The notes: generated by a model from the sequence alone, not told the origin. A stretch of DNA of 64,000 nucleotides from Micromonospora inyonensis (GCF_900091415.1 NZ_FMHU01000001.1:496001-560000); one strand, 5' to 3'. Shown: positions 8,427-18,681, counted from the first letter of the stretch. A program made the numbers and translations.

Positions 8427-9496
8427 AGCGTACGGTCACCAGGCTGGCCGACGGCCGCGAGCTGATCTACTTCGACGAGCGGGACGACGTCGTCCGGGAC
8501 GAGCCCGACCGCCGGGAGCTTCCCCCTCCCCCACCCGCGTCACAGCTGCGCTACGACCCGCTGCTGGACGAGTGGGTGGCGGTCGCCGTGCACCGGCAGG
8601 CCCGGACCTTCCTCCCCCCGGCCGACCAGTGCCCCCTCTGCCCCTCCCGGGGCGACCGGCACAGCGAGATCCCCGCCTCCGGGTACGACGTGGTGGTCTT
8701 CGAGAACCGCTTCCCCGCGCTCAGCCAGCGGATCGCCGACGAGCCGCCGGGCGTCACCCCGTTCACCGAGATCCGGCCGGGGTTGGGCCGCTGCGAGGTG
8801 GTCTGCTTCACCGACGACCACCACGCCGCCTTCGTCGACCTGCCCCCCGGCCGGGTGCGGACCGTCCTCGACGCGCTCGCCGACCGGACCGCCGCCCTCG
8901 CCGAGCTGCCCGGAGTCGAGCAGGTCTTCTGCTTCGAGAACCGGGGCGTGGAGATCGGGGTGACCCTGCACCACCCGCACGGCCAGGTCTACGCGTTCCC
9001 GTTCGTCACGCCCCGGACCCGGACGATGCTGGCCGCCGCGCGCCGGCACGCCGAGCGCACCGGCGGCAACCTCTACGCCGACGTGCTCGCCGCCGAGCGG
9101 ACCGCCGGGGAACGGGTGGTGGCGACGAACGAGCACTGGACGGCGTACGTACCGGCGGCGGCACGCTGGCCGTTCGAGGTGCACCTGGCCCCGCACCGAC
9201 CGGTGCCGGACATCCCGGCGCTCGACGACGCGGAGCGGGACGCCTTCGGTCCGCTCTACCTGGACGTGCTGCGCCGCTTCGACGGGCTGTTCGACATGCC
9301 GATGCCGTACGTCGCGGCCTGGCACCAGGCCCCGGTCCGCGTCGACCGCGAACTGGCCCACCTGCACCTACAGCTGTTCAGCATCCGCCGGGCGGCGGAC
9401 AAGCTGAAGTACCTCGCCGGAACGGAGTCGGGGATGGGCGTGTTCATCAGCGACGTCGCCCCGGAGCGTGCCGCGCAGTTGCTGCGCGAGGTTTGA
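8423..9496 (+). CDS. galT: Galactose-1-phosphate uridylyltransferase
   Basis: A Leloir pathway enzyme that exchanges UMP between UDP-glucose and galactose-1-phosphate. The 357-residue length fits GalT. Zinc-ligand motif CPLCPS lies near residue 72, and the catalytic nucleotidylated histidine is in HHPHGQ near residue 190. The C-terminal HLHLQLFSIRR is also conserved. ATG 8423 overlaps the deoR stop, so translation is coupled. No galK or galE lies within the window; a strong hairpin at 9571-9598 ends the operon. Confidence 0.95.
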   Translation: MKRTVTRLADGRELIYFDERDDVVRDEPDRRELPPPPPASQLRYDPLLDEWVAVAVHRQARTFLPPADQCPLCPSRGDRHSEIPASGYDVVVFENRFPALSQRIADEPPGVTPFTEIRPGLGRCEVVCFTDDHHAAFVDLPPGRVRTVLDALADRTAALAELPGVEQVFCFENRGVEIGVTLHHPHGQVYAFPFVTPRTRTMLAAARRHAERTGGNLYADVLAAERTAGERVVATNEHWTAYVPAAARWPFEVHLAPHRPVPDIPALDDAERDAFGPLYLDVLRRFDGLFDMPMPYVAAWHQAPVRVDRELAHLHLQLFSIRRAADKLKYLAGTESGMGVFISDVAPERAAQLLREV

Positions 9497-9570
9497 GACA
9501 CCGCTCGCCGGCCCGTGCCGCGGCACGGCTGCCGGGCCGTGCGGTCCACCGGAAGACGCCGGGACAGGGC

Positions 9571-9598
9571 GCGGGGGGCCCGGGACAGGGCCCCCCGC
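9571..9598 (+). terminator. Hairpin terminator after galT
   Basis: A perfect 11-bp stem (GCGGGGGGCCC with GGGCCCCCCGC) and a 6-nt loop lie 75 bases past the galT stop. There is no U-tract, as is common in actinomycetes. The rest of the 364-base gap between galT and icd shows no gene. Confidence 0.7.
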
Positions 9599-9813
9599 TG
9601 GGAAGGGACGGCTGGCTGTACGCGACAGCCGGGAAGGCTGGCTGATCGGCGCTCACGTGCCGCATGCGACCGTGGTCAACCTTCCTGGACGCGACTGGCA
9701 TCACGTCCACCCTGTCAACGACCGGACGCCCCGTCCGGTGACGCGGCGGCACCGCGCGGGCTGCCGCCACGTGGCGCCGGTGGGACGACGGCCCCACCGA
9801 CCGGGTCGACGCA

Positions 9814-9844
9814 CGGAGCCCGCCGGCTGGACCGGCGGGCTCCG
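9814..9844 (-). terminator. Hairpin terminator after icd
   Basis: A perfect 13-bp stem (CGGAGCCCGCCGG / CCGGCGGGCTCCG) with a 5-nt loop, 17 bases beyond the icd stop on the minus strand. Convergent with the galT terminator. Confidence 0.75.
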
Positions 9845-9860
9845 GGACGGGCGGGAACGA

Positions 9861-11078
9861 TCAGGCGCCCAGGCGGCGCGCCAGGTTCTCGTCCAGGGCG
9901 TTCATGAACTCGTCGGTGGTCAGCCACGGAGCGTCGCGCGAGATGAGCAGCGCGAGGTCCTTGGTCATCTGGCCGCCCTCGACGGTGTCGATGCAGACCT
10001 GCTCGAGGGTGTTGGCGAACTCGGTGACCGCGGGCGTGCCGTCCAGCTTGCCCCGGTGCGCCAGGCCCCGGGTCCAGGCGAAGATCGACGCGATCGGGTT
10101 GGTCGAGGTCTTCTCGCCCTTCTGCCACTGCCGGTAGTGCCGGGTGACGGTGCCGTGCGCGGCCTCCGCCTCGACGGTCCGGCCGTCCGGGGTCATCAGG
10201 ACCGAGGTCATCAGGCCGAGCGAGCCGAAGCCCTGGGCCACGGTGTCGGACTGCACGTCACCGTCGTAGTTCTTGCAGGCCCAGACGAAGCCACCCTCCC
10301 ACTTCAGCGCGGCGGCGACCATGTCGTCGATCAGCCGGTGCTCGTAGGTGATGCCGGCGGCGTCGAACTCGGCCTTGAACTCGTTCTCGAAGACCTCGGC
10401 GAAGATGTCCTTGAACCGGCCGTCGTACGCCTTGAGGATGGTGTTCTTGGTCGACAGGTAGACCGGGTACCCGCGGTCGAGGCCGTAGCGCATCGAGGCG
10501 CGGGCGAAGTCCCGGATCGACTCGTCGAAGTTGTACATGCCCATCGCGACGCCGCCGCCGGTGAAGTTGGCGACCTCCATCTCGACCGGGGCACCGCCGT
10601 CGGTCGGGGTGTAGGTGATGGTCACCGTGCCCGGACCGGGGACGACGAAGTCGGTGGCCTTGTACTGGTCACCGTGGGCGTGCCGGCCGATGATGATCGG
10701 CTTGGTCCAGCCCGGCACCAGCCGCGGCACGTTGGACATGATGATCGGCTCGCGGAAGACGACGCCACCGAGGATGTTCCGGATGGTGCCGTTCGGCGAA
10801 CGCCACATCTTCTTCAGGCCGAACTCCTCGACGCGGGCCTCGTCGGGGGTGATGGTGGCGCACTTGACACCGACGCCGTGCTCCTTGATGGCGTTGGCGG
10901 CGTCGACGGTGACCTGGTCGTCGGTCTCGTCGCGGTACTGGATCGAAAGGTCGTAGTAGTGCAGGTCGACGTCGAGGTAGGGCAGGATCAGCTGCTCCCG
11001 GATCTGCTTCCAGATGATCCGGGTCATCTCGTCGCCGTCGAGCTCCACGACCGGGTTGTTTACCTTGATCTTCGCCAT
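9861..11078 (-). CDS. icd: NADP-dependent isocitrate dehydrogenase (homodimeric, eukaryote-like type)
   Basis: A TCA cycle enzyme converting isocitrate to 2-oxoglutarate. The 405-residue protein starts [20 protein letters not shown] and has the substrate-loop [22 protein letters not shown] and the C-terminal [11 protein letters not shown] cofactor region of the ~400-residue class, unlike the 740-residue monomeric enzyme of some actinobacteria. A GAGAGGAG ribosome-binding site precedes ATG 11078. Malate dehydrogenase lies 268 bases upstream in the same direction; the gap holds a perfect inverted repeat (11114-11129), so icd probably has its own promoter. Confidence 0.96.
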   Translation of the reverse strand: MAKIKVNNPVVELDGDEMTRIIWKQIREQLILPYLDVDLHYYDLSIQYRDETDDQVTVDAANAIKEHGVGVKCATITPDEARVEEFGLKKMWRSPNGTIRNILGGVVFREPIIMSNVPRLVPGWTKPIIIGRHAHGDQYKATDFVVPGPGTVTITYTPTDGGAPVEMEVANFTGGGVAMGMYNFDESIRDFARASMRYGLDRGYPVYLSTKNTILKAYDGRFKDIFAEVFENEFKAEFDAAGITYEHRLIDDMVAAALKWEGGFVWACKNYDGDVQSDTVAQGFGSLGLMTSVLMTPDGRTVEAEAAHGTVTRHYRQWQKGEKTSTNPIASIFAWTRGLAHRGKLDGTPAVTEFANTLEQVCIDTVEGGQMTKDLALLISRDAPWLTTDEFMNALDENLARRLGA

Positions 11079-11113
11079 CGGCCGGCGCTCCTCTCGGGGG
11101 ACACATGCTCAAG

Positions 11114-11129
11114 CAGTACGAGCGTACTG
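11114..11129. promoter_or_regulatory. Inverted repeat upstream of icd, candidate operator
   Basis: CAGTACG-AG-CGTACTG is a perfect 7+7 bp inverted repeat 36-51 bases before the icd start, where a -10/-35 region would be expected. The regulator is unknown. The rest of the 11079-11346 gap shows no gene. Confidence 0.4.
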
Positions 11130-11346
11130 GAACTTGCCCGGTCCCTCGCAGCTGGCCCTCCACTCCGCCGCACGCGCAACGATCCTCCGGCCCGCCGCGG
11201 TGGTCGACGGTCGGCTGGCGACGGTGCCCGGAGGATCAGCGCGTCGACCGGGGCACCGGGAACGGCGGCGGCCGGGTCACGGCCCCGGGTCGGGACTCGC
11301 CGACGGTCGGTCGGTGCGTCCCGGACCCGGACGGCCGCGTCGGACG

Positions 11347-12297
11347 TCACATGTTGGCGACGTCGGCCTGCTTGGCCCGGACCGCCTCGGCGGCCTCCTT
11401 CAGGCTGGCCAGCTCGTCGTCGTCCAGCTCGGTGGTGACGACCCGCTTCACGCCCTCGGCGCCCAGCTCCGCCTCGACGCCGAGGTAGACGCCGGAGATG
11501 CCGAACTCGCCGTCGACCCAGGCGCAGACCGGCATGACCTCGCCGGAGTCCTCGGCGACCGCCTTGGCCATCCGGGCGGCGGCGGCCGACGGGGCGTAGT
11601 AGGCCGAACCGGTCTTGAGCAGGGCGACCACCTCGGCCCCACCGTTACGGGTCTTGACCACCAGCTCCTCGATCTGCTCGGCCGGCAGCACGTCGCGCAG
11701 CGGCTTGCCGTCGACGCTGCTGCGCGACGGGACCGGGACCATGGTGTCGCCGTGCGAGCCGAGGGTGAGGGTCTTCACCGACTTCACCGGTACGCCGAGC
11801 GCCTCGGCGACGAAGTTGCTGAACCGGGCGGTGTCGAGCATGCCGGCCTGGCCGAGCACCCGGTTCTTGGGGAACCCGGTGGCGATCTGGGCCAGCGCGG
11901 TCATCTCGTCGAGCGGGTTGGAGACGACGATGAACACGGCGTTCGGGGCGAAGCGGGCGACGTTCTCGGAGACCTGGCGGACGATCTTGGCGTTCGTCTC
12001 CAGCAGGTCCATCCGGCTCATGCCCGGCTTACGGGGCAGACCGGCGGTGACCACGACGACGTCCGAACCCTCGATCGCCTCGTAGCCCTCGCCGTTCGGG
12101 CCGGTGGTGGCACCGATGATCTTGGTCTCGAAGCCCTCGATCGCCCGCGACTGGTTGAGGTCGAGGGCGAGCCCGGCGGGCTTCCCCTCGACGATGTCGG
12201 TGATCACGACGGTGTCGAAGATGTCGTACTCGGCCAGACGCTGCGCGGTGGTGGAGCCGTAGAAGCCGGCCCCGACGACAGTGACCTTCTTACCCAT
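11347..12297 (-). CDS. mdh: Malate dehydrogenase (lactate-dehydrogenase-like)
   Basis: Oxidises malate to oxaloacetate with NAD in the TCA cycle. The 316-residue protein starts with Rossmann motif VTVVGAGFYGSTTAQRL. It has the catalytic-loop arginines in GLPRKPGMSRMDLL, VSNPLDEM and active-site His in TLGSHGDTMVP. The length and GAGFYG motif place it in the LDH-like MDH class rather than the 325-335-residue class of many actinomycetes. ATG 12297 follows GCAGGGAG. It is codirectional with folD (80-base gap) and icd. Confidence 0.95.
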   Translation of the reverse strand: MGKKVTVVGAGFYGSTTAQRLAEYDIFDTVVITDIVEGKPAGLALDLNQSRAIEGFETKIIGATTGPNGEGYEAIEGSDVVVVTAGLPRKPGMSRMDLLETNAKIVRQVSENVARFAPNAVFIVVSNPLDEMTALAQIATGFPKNRVLGQAGMLDTARFSNFVAEALGVPVKSVKTLTLGSHGDTMVPVPSRSSVDGKPLRDVLPAEQIEELVVKTRNGGAEVVALLKTGSAYYAPSAAAARMAKAVAEDSGEVMPVCAWVDGEFGISGVYLGVEAELGAEGVKRVVTTELDDDELASLKEAAEAVRAKQADVANM

Positions 12298-12377
12298 GGT
12301 CGTCCCACTCCCTGCTACCAGTCGGTTTCCCGGACCGTATCAGTCATCGTGGCACCGAACAGGCCAGGGTCGGACGG

Positions 12378-13253
12378 TTATGACGTGATCGCCGTCTCCC
12401 GCTCGGCCCGCTCGACCACGTTCGTCAGCAGCATCGCCCGGGTCATCGGCCCCACCCCGCCGGGCATCGGGACCAGGGCACCGGCCGTGCTGGCGACCTC
12501 GGGGTCGACGTCACCGGTGTAGCGACCCTTGCCGTCCGCGCCGATCACCCGGGTGATGCCGACGTCGACCACCACCGCACCGGGCCGGACCATGTCGGCG
12601 GTGAGCAGGCCCGGCACCCCGGCGGCCACGATCACGATGTCCGCGGCCCGGGTGTGCGCGGCCAGGTCGAGGGTGCCGGTGTGGCAGAGCGTCACGGTGG
12701 CGTTCTCGCTGCGGCGGGTGAGCAGCAGGCCCAGCGGACGGCCGACCGTGTTGCCCCGGCCGACCACGGCGACGTTCGCCCCGCGCAGCGGCACGTCGTG
12801 TCGCCGCAGCAGCTCCACGATGCCGCGCGGGGTGCAGGGCAGCGGCCCGTCGTAGCCGAGCACCAGCCGACCGAGGTTGACCGGGTGCAGGCCGTCGGCG
12901 TCCTTGGCCGGGTCGATCATCTCCAGCGCGCGCTGGGTGTCGAGGTGGGCCGGCAACGGCAACTGGACGATGTAGCCGTGGCAGGCCGGATCCGCGTTCA
13001 ACTCGGCGAGCACCGCGTCCACCTGCTCCTGGGTGGCGTCGGCCGGCAGCTCGCGCCGGATCGAGGCGATGCCCACCTCCGCGCAGTCGCGGTGCTTGCC
13101 GTTGACGTACGCCTGGGAGCCCGGGTCCGCGCCGACCAGGACCGTGCCCAGTCCCGGGATGACACCCCGCTCCGCCAGTGCCTTGACCCGTACCCGCAGC
13201 TCGTCCTTGATCTCCGCTGCGGTCGCCTTGCCGTCCAGGATCGTCGCCGTCAC
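12378..13253 (-). CDS. folD: Bifunctional methylenetetrahydrofolate dehydrogenase/cyclohydrolase
   Basis: Interconverts 5,10-methylene-, methenyl- and 10-formyl-THF, supplying the one-carbon donor used by PurN and PurH encoded just upstream. The 291 residues include [18 protein letters not shown] with the catalytic Lys in [29 protein letters not shown] and the NADP-binding [14 protein letters not shown]-terminal [14 protein letters not shown] is a FolD signature. The start is GTG (13253). A palindromic repeat separates it from the purine gene. Confidence 0.96.
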   Translation of the reverse strand: MTATILDGKATAAEIKDELRVRVKALAERGVIPGLGTVLVGADPGSQAYVNGKHRDCAEVGIASIRRELPADATQEQVDAVLAELNADPACHGYIVQLPLPAHLDTQRALEMIDPAKDADGLHPVNLGRLVLGYDGPLPCTPRGIVELLRRHDVPLRGANVAVVGRGNTVGRPLGLLLTRRSENATVTLCHTGTLDLAAHTRAADIVIVAAGVPGLLTADMVRPGAVVVDVGITRVIGADGKGRYTGDVDPEVASTAGALVPMPGGVGPMTRAMLLTNVVERAERETAITS

Positions 13254-13337
13254 GCCCCGATCGTCTCACGACCGGCCCCCGCCGTTCCGCCGACCCGCGC
13301 CCTACCCCTCCCGTGCGGGGTGTGGGGGTCGGCTGGT

Positions 13338-13385
13338 TGCAGGGATCCCCTGCTACACAGAATCCGGTAGCAGGGGACCCCTGCA
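13338..13385. repeat. Dispersed palindromic element, copy 2
   Basis: Left arm 13338-13356 and right arm 13367-13385 pair over 19 bp with one mismatch around a 10-nt loop (ACAGAATCCG). The core again reads GCAGGGGACCCCTGC. It lies downstream of the purNH frame and upstream of folD, genes that run in the same direction, unlike copy 1. Confidence 0.85.
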
Positions 13386-13449
13386 GGCACCCGAGGAACG
13401 CGCCCCCGCCGGTGCGGCGCCGGGGGCAGCCGACGGCGCTGGTGGGTCG

Positions 13450-15639
13450 TCAGTGGAAGAAGTGACGGGTGTCGGTGAGGTACATGGTGACGCCGGCCTC
13501 GGTGGCGGCGGCGATCACCTCGTCGTCCCGGATCGAACCGCCCGGCTGCACGACGGCCCGGACGCCCGCGTCGATGAGCACCCTGAGCCCGTCGGCGAAC
13601 GGGAAGAACGCGTCCGAGGCGGCGACCGCGCCCCGGGCCCGGTCGGCACCGGCCCGGTTCACCGCGAGATGCGCCGAGTCGACCCGGTTGACCTGCCCCA
13701 TGCCGACCCCGACGGTCGCGCCGTCGGCGGCCAGCAGGATGGCGTTGCTCTTGACCGAGCGAACCGCCCGCCAGGCGAAGGCCAGGTCCCGCAGGAGGTC
13801 GTCGTCGGCCGGTTCGCCCGCCACCAGCCGCCAGGCGGCCGGGTCGTCGCCGGGGGCGTCCACCCGGTCGGCGGTCTGCACCAGCACACCGCCGCCGACC
13901 TGCCGCCACTCGGCGGGCGGCGGGGCCCAGGCGGGGGCGCGCAGCAGGCGCAGGTTCTTCTTGGCCTGGAGCACCTCGACCGCGCCCGCCTCGAACTCCG
14001 GAGCCACCAGGACCTCGGTGAAGATCTCCGCGACCTGCTTGGCCAGCTCGACGGTGACCGGCCGGTTGACCGCGATCACCCCGCCGTACGCGGAGACCGG
14101 GTCGCAGGCGTGCGCCTTGCGGTGCGCGTCGGCCACGTCCCCGCCGACCGCGATGCCGCACGGGTTGGCGTGCTTGATGACCGCGACGGCCGGCTGGTCG
14201 GTGAAGTCGTTCGCCGCCCGCCAGGCGGCGTCCGCGTCGACGTAGTTGTTGTAGGACATCTCCTTGCCGTGCAGCTGCTCGGCCTGGGCCAGCCCGACCG
14301 GGGCGTCCGGGTCGGTGTAGAGGGCGGCCTGCTGGTGCGGGTTCTCGCCGTAGCGCAGCGCCCGCTGGGCGCGCAGCCCCAGACCGGCGAAGACCGGCCA
14401 GTCCGCCTGCTCCGGGTCGAGCTGCGCGGCGCACCAGTTCGCCACGGCGATGTCGTACTCGGCGATGTCGGCGAAGGCGCGGGCGGCGAGCGCGCGCCGC
14501 TGCGCCAGCGTGAAGCCGCCCGCGCCGAGGGCGGTGACCACCGCCGCGTACGCCGCCGGGTCGGTCACCACGGCGACCGAGGCGTGGTTCTTGGCGGCGG
14601 CCCGGACCATCGCCGGCCCACCGATGTCGATCTGCTCGACGCACTCGTCGACGCTGGCGCCCGAGGCGACCGTGGCCTGGAACGGGTAGAGGTTGGAGAC
14701 CAGCAGGTCGATGCCGGCGATGCCGTGCTCGTCGAGCTGGGCGGCGTGCGACTCCTTGCGCAGGTCGGCCAGGAGGCCGCCGTGGATCTTCGGGTGCAGG
14801 GTCTTGACCCGCCCGTCGAGGATCTCCGGGAAACCGGTCACCGTCTCGACGGCGGTCACCGGCACACCGGCGCCGGCGATCGTCGACGCGGTGCTGCCGG
14901 TCGAGACGATCTCGACCCCGGCGTCGTGCAGGGCGCGGGCCAGCTCGACCAGGCCGCTCTTGTCGTAGACGCTGACCAGCGCGCGCCGGATCGGCCGGCG
15001 CCCGTCATCGGGGGTGCTCACGCCAGTGGTGACCTTTCTTCCGGTGATCGTCCAACCTTGACGGACGAGGCGGCCGACCTGCTCGACGAGCTGCCGCCGC
15101 TCGGCTTCCTTGATGCGCTCGGTGAGCGTCTCCTCGTCGTCGTCGTCGAGGACCGGCACCGCGACCTGGGCGACGATCGGACCGGTGTCCATGCCCGCGT
15201 CGACGAAGAAGAGCGTCGCCCCGGTGATCTTCACGCCGTAGGCGAGGGCGTCCCGGGGGCCGTGGATGCCGGGGAACGCCGGCAGCAGGGTGTTGTGGGT
15301 GTTGAGGTAGCGGTCGGCGAAGGCGGCCAGGAAGTGCGGGCCGACGAGCTTCAGGAAACCGGCGGAGACGACCAGGTCGGGCCGGTGTTCGGCGACCCGG
15401 GCGGTGAGCGCCCGGTCCCACTCCTCACGGGTGGGGTGGTCCTTCAGCCGCTCCACGAACGTCGGCACTCCGGCGGCAGCGGCCCGGTCCAGACCGGCGA
15501 TGCCCTCCCGGTCGGCGCCGACCGCGACCACCCGGGCTCCGTACGCCGGATCCGTGCTGGCATCCAGCAGGGCCTGGAGGTTGCTGCCGGACCCGGAGAC
15601 GAGGACGACGATGCGGGCGGCGGACGCGGGCTCGGTCAC
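13450..15639 (-). CDS. purN-purH: PurN and PurH as one open frame (GAR transformylase + AICAR transformylase/IMP cyclohydrolase)
   Basis: Purine biosynthesis. Residues 1-206 are a complete PurN ([13 protein letters not shown], catalytic [24 protein letters not shown]). Residues 207-729 are a complete PurH ([13 protein letters not shown], cyclohydrolase [11 protein letters not shown], transformylase RYGENPHQQ and VIKHANPCG). No stop separates them: GRKV of PurN runs through TTG into VSTPDDG. A GTG at 15021 could start PurH separately, and it sits in GTGA whose TGA would end PurN in another frame. So this is either a genuine fusion or a one-base change at the junction. PerM and sucCD nearby match the M. 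tuberculosis order. Confidence 0.9.
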   Translation of the reverse strand: MTEPASAARIVVLVSGSGSNLQALLDASTDPAYGARVVAVGADREGIAGLDRAAAAGVPTFVERLKDHPTREEWDRALTARVAEHRPDLVVSAGFLKLVGPHFLAAFADRYLNTHNTLLPAFPGIHGPRDALAYGVKITGATLFFVDAGMDTGPIVAQVAVPVLDDDDEETLTERIKEAERRQLVEQVGRLVRQGWTITGRKVTTGVSTPDDGRRPIRRALVSVYDKSGLVELARALHDAGVEIVSTGSTASTIAGAGVPVTAVETVTGFPEILDGRVKTLHPKIHGGLLADLRKESHAAQLDEHGIAGIDLLVSNLYPFQATVASGASVDECVEQIDIGGPAMVRAAAKNHASVAVVTDPAAYAAVVTALGAGGFTLAQRRALAARAFADIAEYDIAVANWCAAQLDPEQADWPVFAGLGLRAQRALRYGENPHQQAALYTDPDAPVGLAQAEQLHGKEMSYNNYVDADAAWRAANDFTDQPAVAVIKHANPCGIAVGGDVADAHRKAHACDPVSAYGGVIAVNRPVTVELAKQVAEIFTEVLVAPEFEAGAVEVLQAKKNLRLLRAPAWAPPPAEWRQVGGGVLVQTADRVDAPGDDPAAWRLVAGEPADDDLLRDLAFAWRAVRSVKSNAILLAADGATVGVGMGQVNRVDSAHLAVNRAGADRARGAVAASDAFFPFADGLRVLIDAGVRAVVQPGGSIRDDEVIAAATEAGVTMYLTDTRHFFH

Positions 15640-15845
15640 CGGGCCACCCTATCGGGCGGGAGTCGGCCCCCTTCCGCTGGCCGGACCCTCCACCAGCCGG
15701 TCCTCACCGTGGGACCACGCCCCGCCGGTCACCCCGCGCGTCGCCCCGAACAGGTACTCTGCCCCCGCTCGATACTCGACGCGCGAACGGCCCACCCCCG
15801 CCACGGGCGGCCGGTTCGCGGTCACCCGAACAAGGAGTTCACCCC

Positions 15846-16139
15846 ATGCAGCCCGGATACCCCCAGCAGCCGCCGCAGCAGATCGACAACAACATGACCA
15901 TGTCGATCGTGGCCATCTTCCTCTTCTGGCCCCTCGCCATCCCCGCGCTGATCAACGCCTCCAAGGTCAACCCGCTGGTGCAGCAGGGTAACTACGCGGC
16001 GGCCCAGGCCGCTGCGGCGGAGAGCAAGAAGTGGTCGAAGTGGGCCCTCATCGTCGGCCTCTCGTGGTACGTCATCGTCCTGATCTGCTGCCTGCTGGGT
16101 GGCCTCGGGTCGCTGATGGGCACCGACACGACCGTCTGA
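15846..16139 (+). CDS. Small CD225/dispanin-type membrane protein
   Basis: A 97-residue protein with a Pro/Gln-rich N-terminus and two hydrophobic segments. The first (about 19-36, [19 protein letters not shown]) and the short loop before [10 protein letters not shown] match the CD225/interferon-induced-transmembrane-like architecture. ATG 15846 follows AAGGAGTT. A DUF4190-type gene starts 34 bases downstream, so the two are probably an operon, divergent from purNH. Function unknown in bacteria. Confidence 0.75.
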   Translation: MQPGYPQQPPQQIDNNMTMSIVAIFLFWPLAIPALINASKVNPLVQQGNYAAAQAAAAESKKWSKWALIVGLSWYVIVLICCLLGGLGSLMGTDTTV

Positions 16140-16173
16140 CCCTCCCAACGCCGCACAGCAAGGAGCGCAGTCC

Positions 16174-16818
16174 GTGCAGCCCGACAACCCCGGCCAGGAC
16201 CCGTACGGCCAGCAGCCGCCCTCGGATCCCACCTCGCCGCAGTACTCCGACCCGTACGGTCAGCCGCCGCAGCCGTCCTACGGCCAGCCGTCGCACGACC
16301 CGTACGGTCAGCAGCCGCAGGATCCGTACGGGCAGCCGCCGGCCTCGGGCCAGCCGTACGGGCAGCCGACCTCGGGCCAGCCGTACGGGCAGCCGACCTC
16401 CGGTCAGCCCTACGGGCAGCCGATTTCGGGCCAGCCGTACGGGCAACCCGCCTCCGGTCAGCCGTACGGGGACCCGTACGCGCAGCAGCAGCCGTACGGC
16501 GCGGCGCCGGGCTACCCGGGCGGGCAGTACGGCCAGTTCGCTGCGGCCCCGCAGAACAACAACCTCGGCCTGATCGGGATGATCGTCGGTATCACCTCGA
16601 TCGTCTTCGCGATCTGCTGCGCGTTCCTCGGCATCATCCTCGGCATCGCCGGCGTGGTGCTGGGCGTGATGGGCCAGAAGAAGGCAGACCAGGGGCTGGC
16701 CAACAACAAGGGCCAGGCCACGACCGCTCTGATCACCGGCGCGGTGGGCACCGTCCTCGGGCTGGCGAACGCGATCCTCGGTGTCGCGCTGAACCTGAAC
16801 ACGTTCAACGTGTCCTGA
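16174..16818 (+). CDS. DUF4190-type membrane protein with Gly/Pro/Tyr-rich repeat region
   Basis: A 214-residue protein. Residues 1-130 are a low-complexity hydrophilic region rich in Gln, Pro, Tyr and Gly with nonapeptide repeats SGQPYGQPx (58-99). Residues 130-214 hold two transmembrane helices with a Gly/Ala pattern typical of DUF4190. GTG 16174 follows AAGGAGCG. It lies in the position of M. tuberculosis Rv0954, a Pro-rich membrane protein beside perM, so an envelope or cell-division role is possible but unproven. Confidence 0.75.
   Translation: MQPDNPGQDPYGQQPPSDPTSPQYSDPYGQPPQPSYGQPSHDPYGQQPQDPYGQPPASGQPYGQPTSGQPYGQPTSGQPYGQPISGQPYGQPASGQPYGDPYAQQQPYGAAPGYPGGQYGQFAAAPQNNNLGLIGMIVGITSIVFAICCAFLGIILGIAGVVLGVMGQKKADQGLANNKGQATTALITGAVGTVLGLANAILGVALNLNTFNVS
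16345..16470 (+). repeat. In-frame 27-nt tandem repeats within the DUF4190 gene
   Basis: Four full and one partial copies of a 27-base unit encode SGQPYGQP[T/T/I/A]. The third-position differences show the copies are diverging under coding constraint. Confidence 0.85.
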
Positions 16819-16840
16819 CCAGCGACCACGGCCCGCAGGC

Positions 16841-16868
16841 GGGGCGTCCGGAGTCCTCCGGACGCCCC
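16841..16868. terminator. Hairpin terminator between DUF4190 gene and perM
   Basis: A perfect 13-bp stem (GGGGCGTCCGGAG / CTCCGGACGCCCC) with a 2-nt loop, 23 bases after the DUF4190 stop. It can serve both convergent genes. Confidence 0.75.
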
Positions 16869-16942
16869 GTTGCCGTCCGGGCCAGCCTCCTGCGGTCCGG
16901 CCGGCGGCGGGACGCGTGGGGCGCGGAGGGGACGTCAGGGGC

Positions 16943-18241
16943 TCAGGGGCGGGTGAAGGCGCGGGAGGCGGCGGCCCCGAGCAGCGCGCCGACCGCCACG
17001 ACCGCGCTGGTCACGGCGGTCACCTGCCAGGCGACCGGGCCCACCTCGGCGAGCCGGCCGCCGCCGAGCGAACCACCGGAGACCGCTGCCGCCGCGCCCA
17101 CCAGCAGACCGGCCACCGGCCCGGCGAGCACCGCCGTACCGAGCAACGGCCCCCAGGCCAGGGGCGTCCGGTCGTCGGCGGCCGACCGGAGCAGCCGACG
17201 GGCGAGCAGCCAGCCCGCCGCCATCCCGATCAGGACCGGCACCGCGAGCAGCAGCGCGCCGAACCCGTCGACCGGTCCGCGCGGCAGGCCGGCGAGCAGC
17301 GGTACGGCCGGCAGCGCGCCGACGGAGACCTCGCTGGTGCGTACGGCCGTGTCGGTGCCCACCGCGAACCCGGGTCCGAGCAGGTAGCTGGTGGCCCAGA
17401 TCGCGGCGTTCGGCGCGTAGGCGAGGCTGACCAGGGTGATCCCGGCCTGGCCGGCCACCCCGGTCCGGTAGGCGCCGATCATGTCGGCGGCATCGCCACC
17501 ACCGGTGGCGATGGCCAGCCCGGCGGCCCCCGCGCCCGCCCCGGTCAGGAGCAGCCCGGCGACCAGGCCGGTGCGGACCCCGTCGTGCAGGGCGGCGGGC
17601 ACCCGCCGGAGCAGTCCGTCCGGGAGGCCGGTGGTCCGCAGCGCGCCCACCAGGGCGGCGGCCACGCCGACGAGACCGAGGGTCATCCCGGCCCGCGCCG
17701 GGTGCAGCCGCATCCCGTCGGTGCCGGCGGCGGCTGCGGCGAGCACGCCGAGCAGCGCGTACCCGAGGCCGACGGCACCCGCCGCGACGAGCGCCGGTCG
17801 GACCTCCCGGGTGCCCCGCGCGCCCAGTGCCCGGGTGGTGTGCACCCCGGCCCGGGTAAGCCGCCAGACGACCAGGGCGGTCAGGGCCAGCGGGGTGAGG
17901 CCGAGCGGGCCGGCGCCGGTGTCCAGCGGCACACCGTGGCCGAGCAGCCAGCCGGCCAGCCCGGCGCGCAGCGCGCCGGGCACCGACGCCGCGTCCTCGC
18001 TGAGCTGCATCAACCCGAGCACCACGACGACCGGCAGGTACGAGGTGAGGGCGGCCCAGCCGGCGGCTACCCCGGCGGCGACGGCGAGCGGGGCCCGCTG
18101 GCGGCGGCGTCCGTCCGCCCGGTCGGGCGCGTCGGGACGCCGGGGCCGCGGCCGGGGCACGGGGCCGGTACGACCGGTCGGCCGGTCGTCGGGATCGACG
18201 CCAGCGGGACGGCGGGGCTGATCAGGGGTGACGGAGGTCAT
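16943..18241 (-). CDS. DUF6350/PerM-like polytopic membrane protein
   Basis: A 432-residue protein with a basic, Pro/Arg-rich N-terminal tail (1-50) and roughly ten hydrophobic segments filling the rest. It matches PerM (Rv0955) of M. tuberculosis in type and position: next to purN-purH and sucCD. PerM is linked to cell division and stress survival in mycobacteria. The role here is inferred from family and synteny only. ATG 18241; it is separated from purNH by the two small membrane-protein genes on the other strand. Confidence 0.75.
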   Translation of the reverse strand: MTSVTPDQPRRPAGVDPDDRPTGRTGPVPRPRPRRPDAPDRADGRRRQRAPLAVAAGVAAGWAALTSYLPVVVVLGLMQLSEDAASVPGALRAGLAGWLLGHGVPLDTGAGPLGLTPLALTALVVWRLTRAGVHTTRALGARGTREVRPALVAAGAVGLGYALLGVLAAAAAGTDGMRLHPARAGMTLGLVGVAAALVGALRTTGLPDGLLRRVPAALHDGVRTGLVAGLLLTGAGAGAAGLAIATGGGDAADMIGAYRTGVAGQAGITLVSLAYAPNAAIWATSYLLGPGFAVGTDTAVRTSEVSVGALPAVPLLAGLPRGPVDGFGALLLAVPVLIGMAAGWLLARRLLRSAADDRTPLAWGPLLGTAVLAGPVAGLLVGAAAAVSGGSLGGGRLAEVGPVAWQVTAVTSAVVAVGALLGAAASRAFTRP

Positions 18242-18401
18242 CGGGTTCTACTCTGGCACGCCGGACGAACGGGGGCAGTCCGATAACCCGGCGGATCACG
18301 GTCGAGTTCGGTGATCCTTCCGCCCGGGACGGTACACCCGGTCTAACCTCGGCCCAGGCGCGGCCTTCCGCGGTCGCGGCCCCGACCGCCCGGAGGAAGC
18401 C

Positions 18402-18662
18402 GTGTCCGCTCCCTACGCCCCGCCACCACCATCCGCCGCCGGCAAGGACCGGACCACCCTCTGGGGCGTGCTCGGTATCGTCCTCGGCCTGCTCTGCTGT
18501 GGCATCCTCGGAATCGTCTTCGGCTGGCTGTCGATCCGGGACGCCCGGCGGTACGGCCAGTCGCAGGTGCTGGGCTGGCTGGCCATCGCGCTCAGCGTGA
18601 TCAACATCATCGGCAGCGCGGTCCTGCGGGCCACCGGGAACTACCCGATCGACGGCCTGTGA
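18402..18662 (+). CDS. Small DUF4190-type membrane protein
   Basis: An 86-residue protein with a Pro-rich N-terminus and two transmembrane helices (about 21-45 and 57-78) joined by the short loop RDARRYGQSQ. This is the minimal DUF4190 layout. GTG 18402 follows GGAGG at good spacing. It is divergent from perM and convergent with sucD, with a large palindrome after its stop. Function unknown. Confidence 0.75.
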   Translation: MSAPYAPPPPSAAGKDRTTLWGVLGIVLGLLCCGILGIVFGWLSIRDARRYGQSQVLGWLAIALSVINIIGSAVLRATGNYPIDGL

Positions 18663-18681
18663 CCGGGCACCAACCGCTACG

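Noticed and set aside
13033..15897. 954-codon plus-strand frame opposite folD and purNH
   Set aside because: Antisense shadow of two well-identified enzymes; no motifs or credible start.
16345..16470. Regular repeats that might look like a CRISPR array
   Set aside because: The 27-base units are contiguous, in frame and encode SGQPYGQPx; there are no unique spacers and no cas genes.
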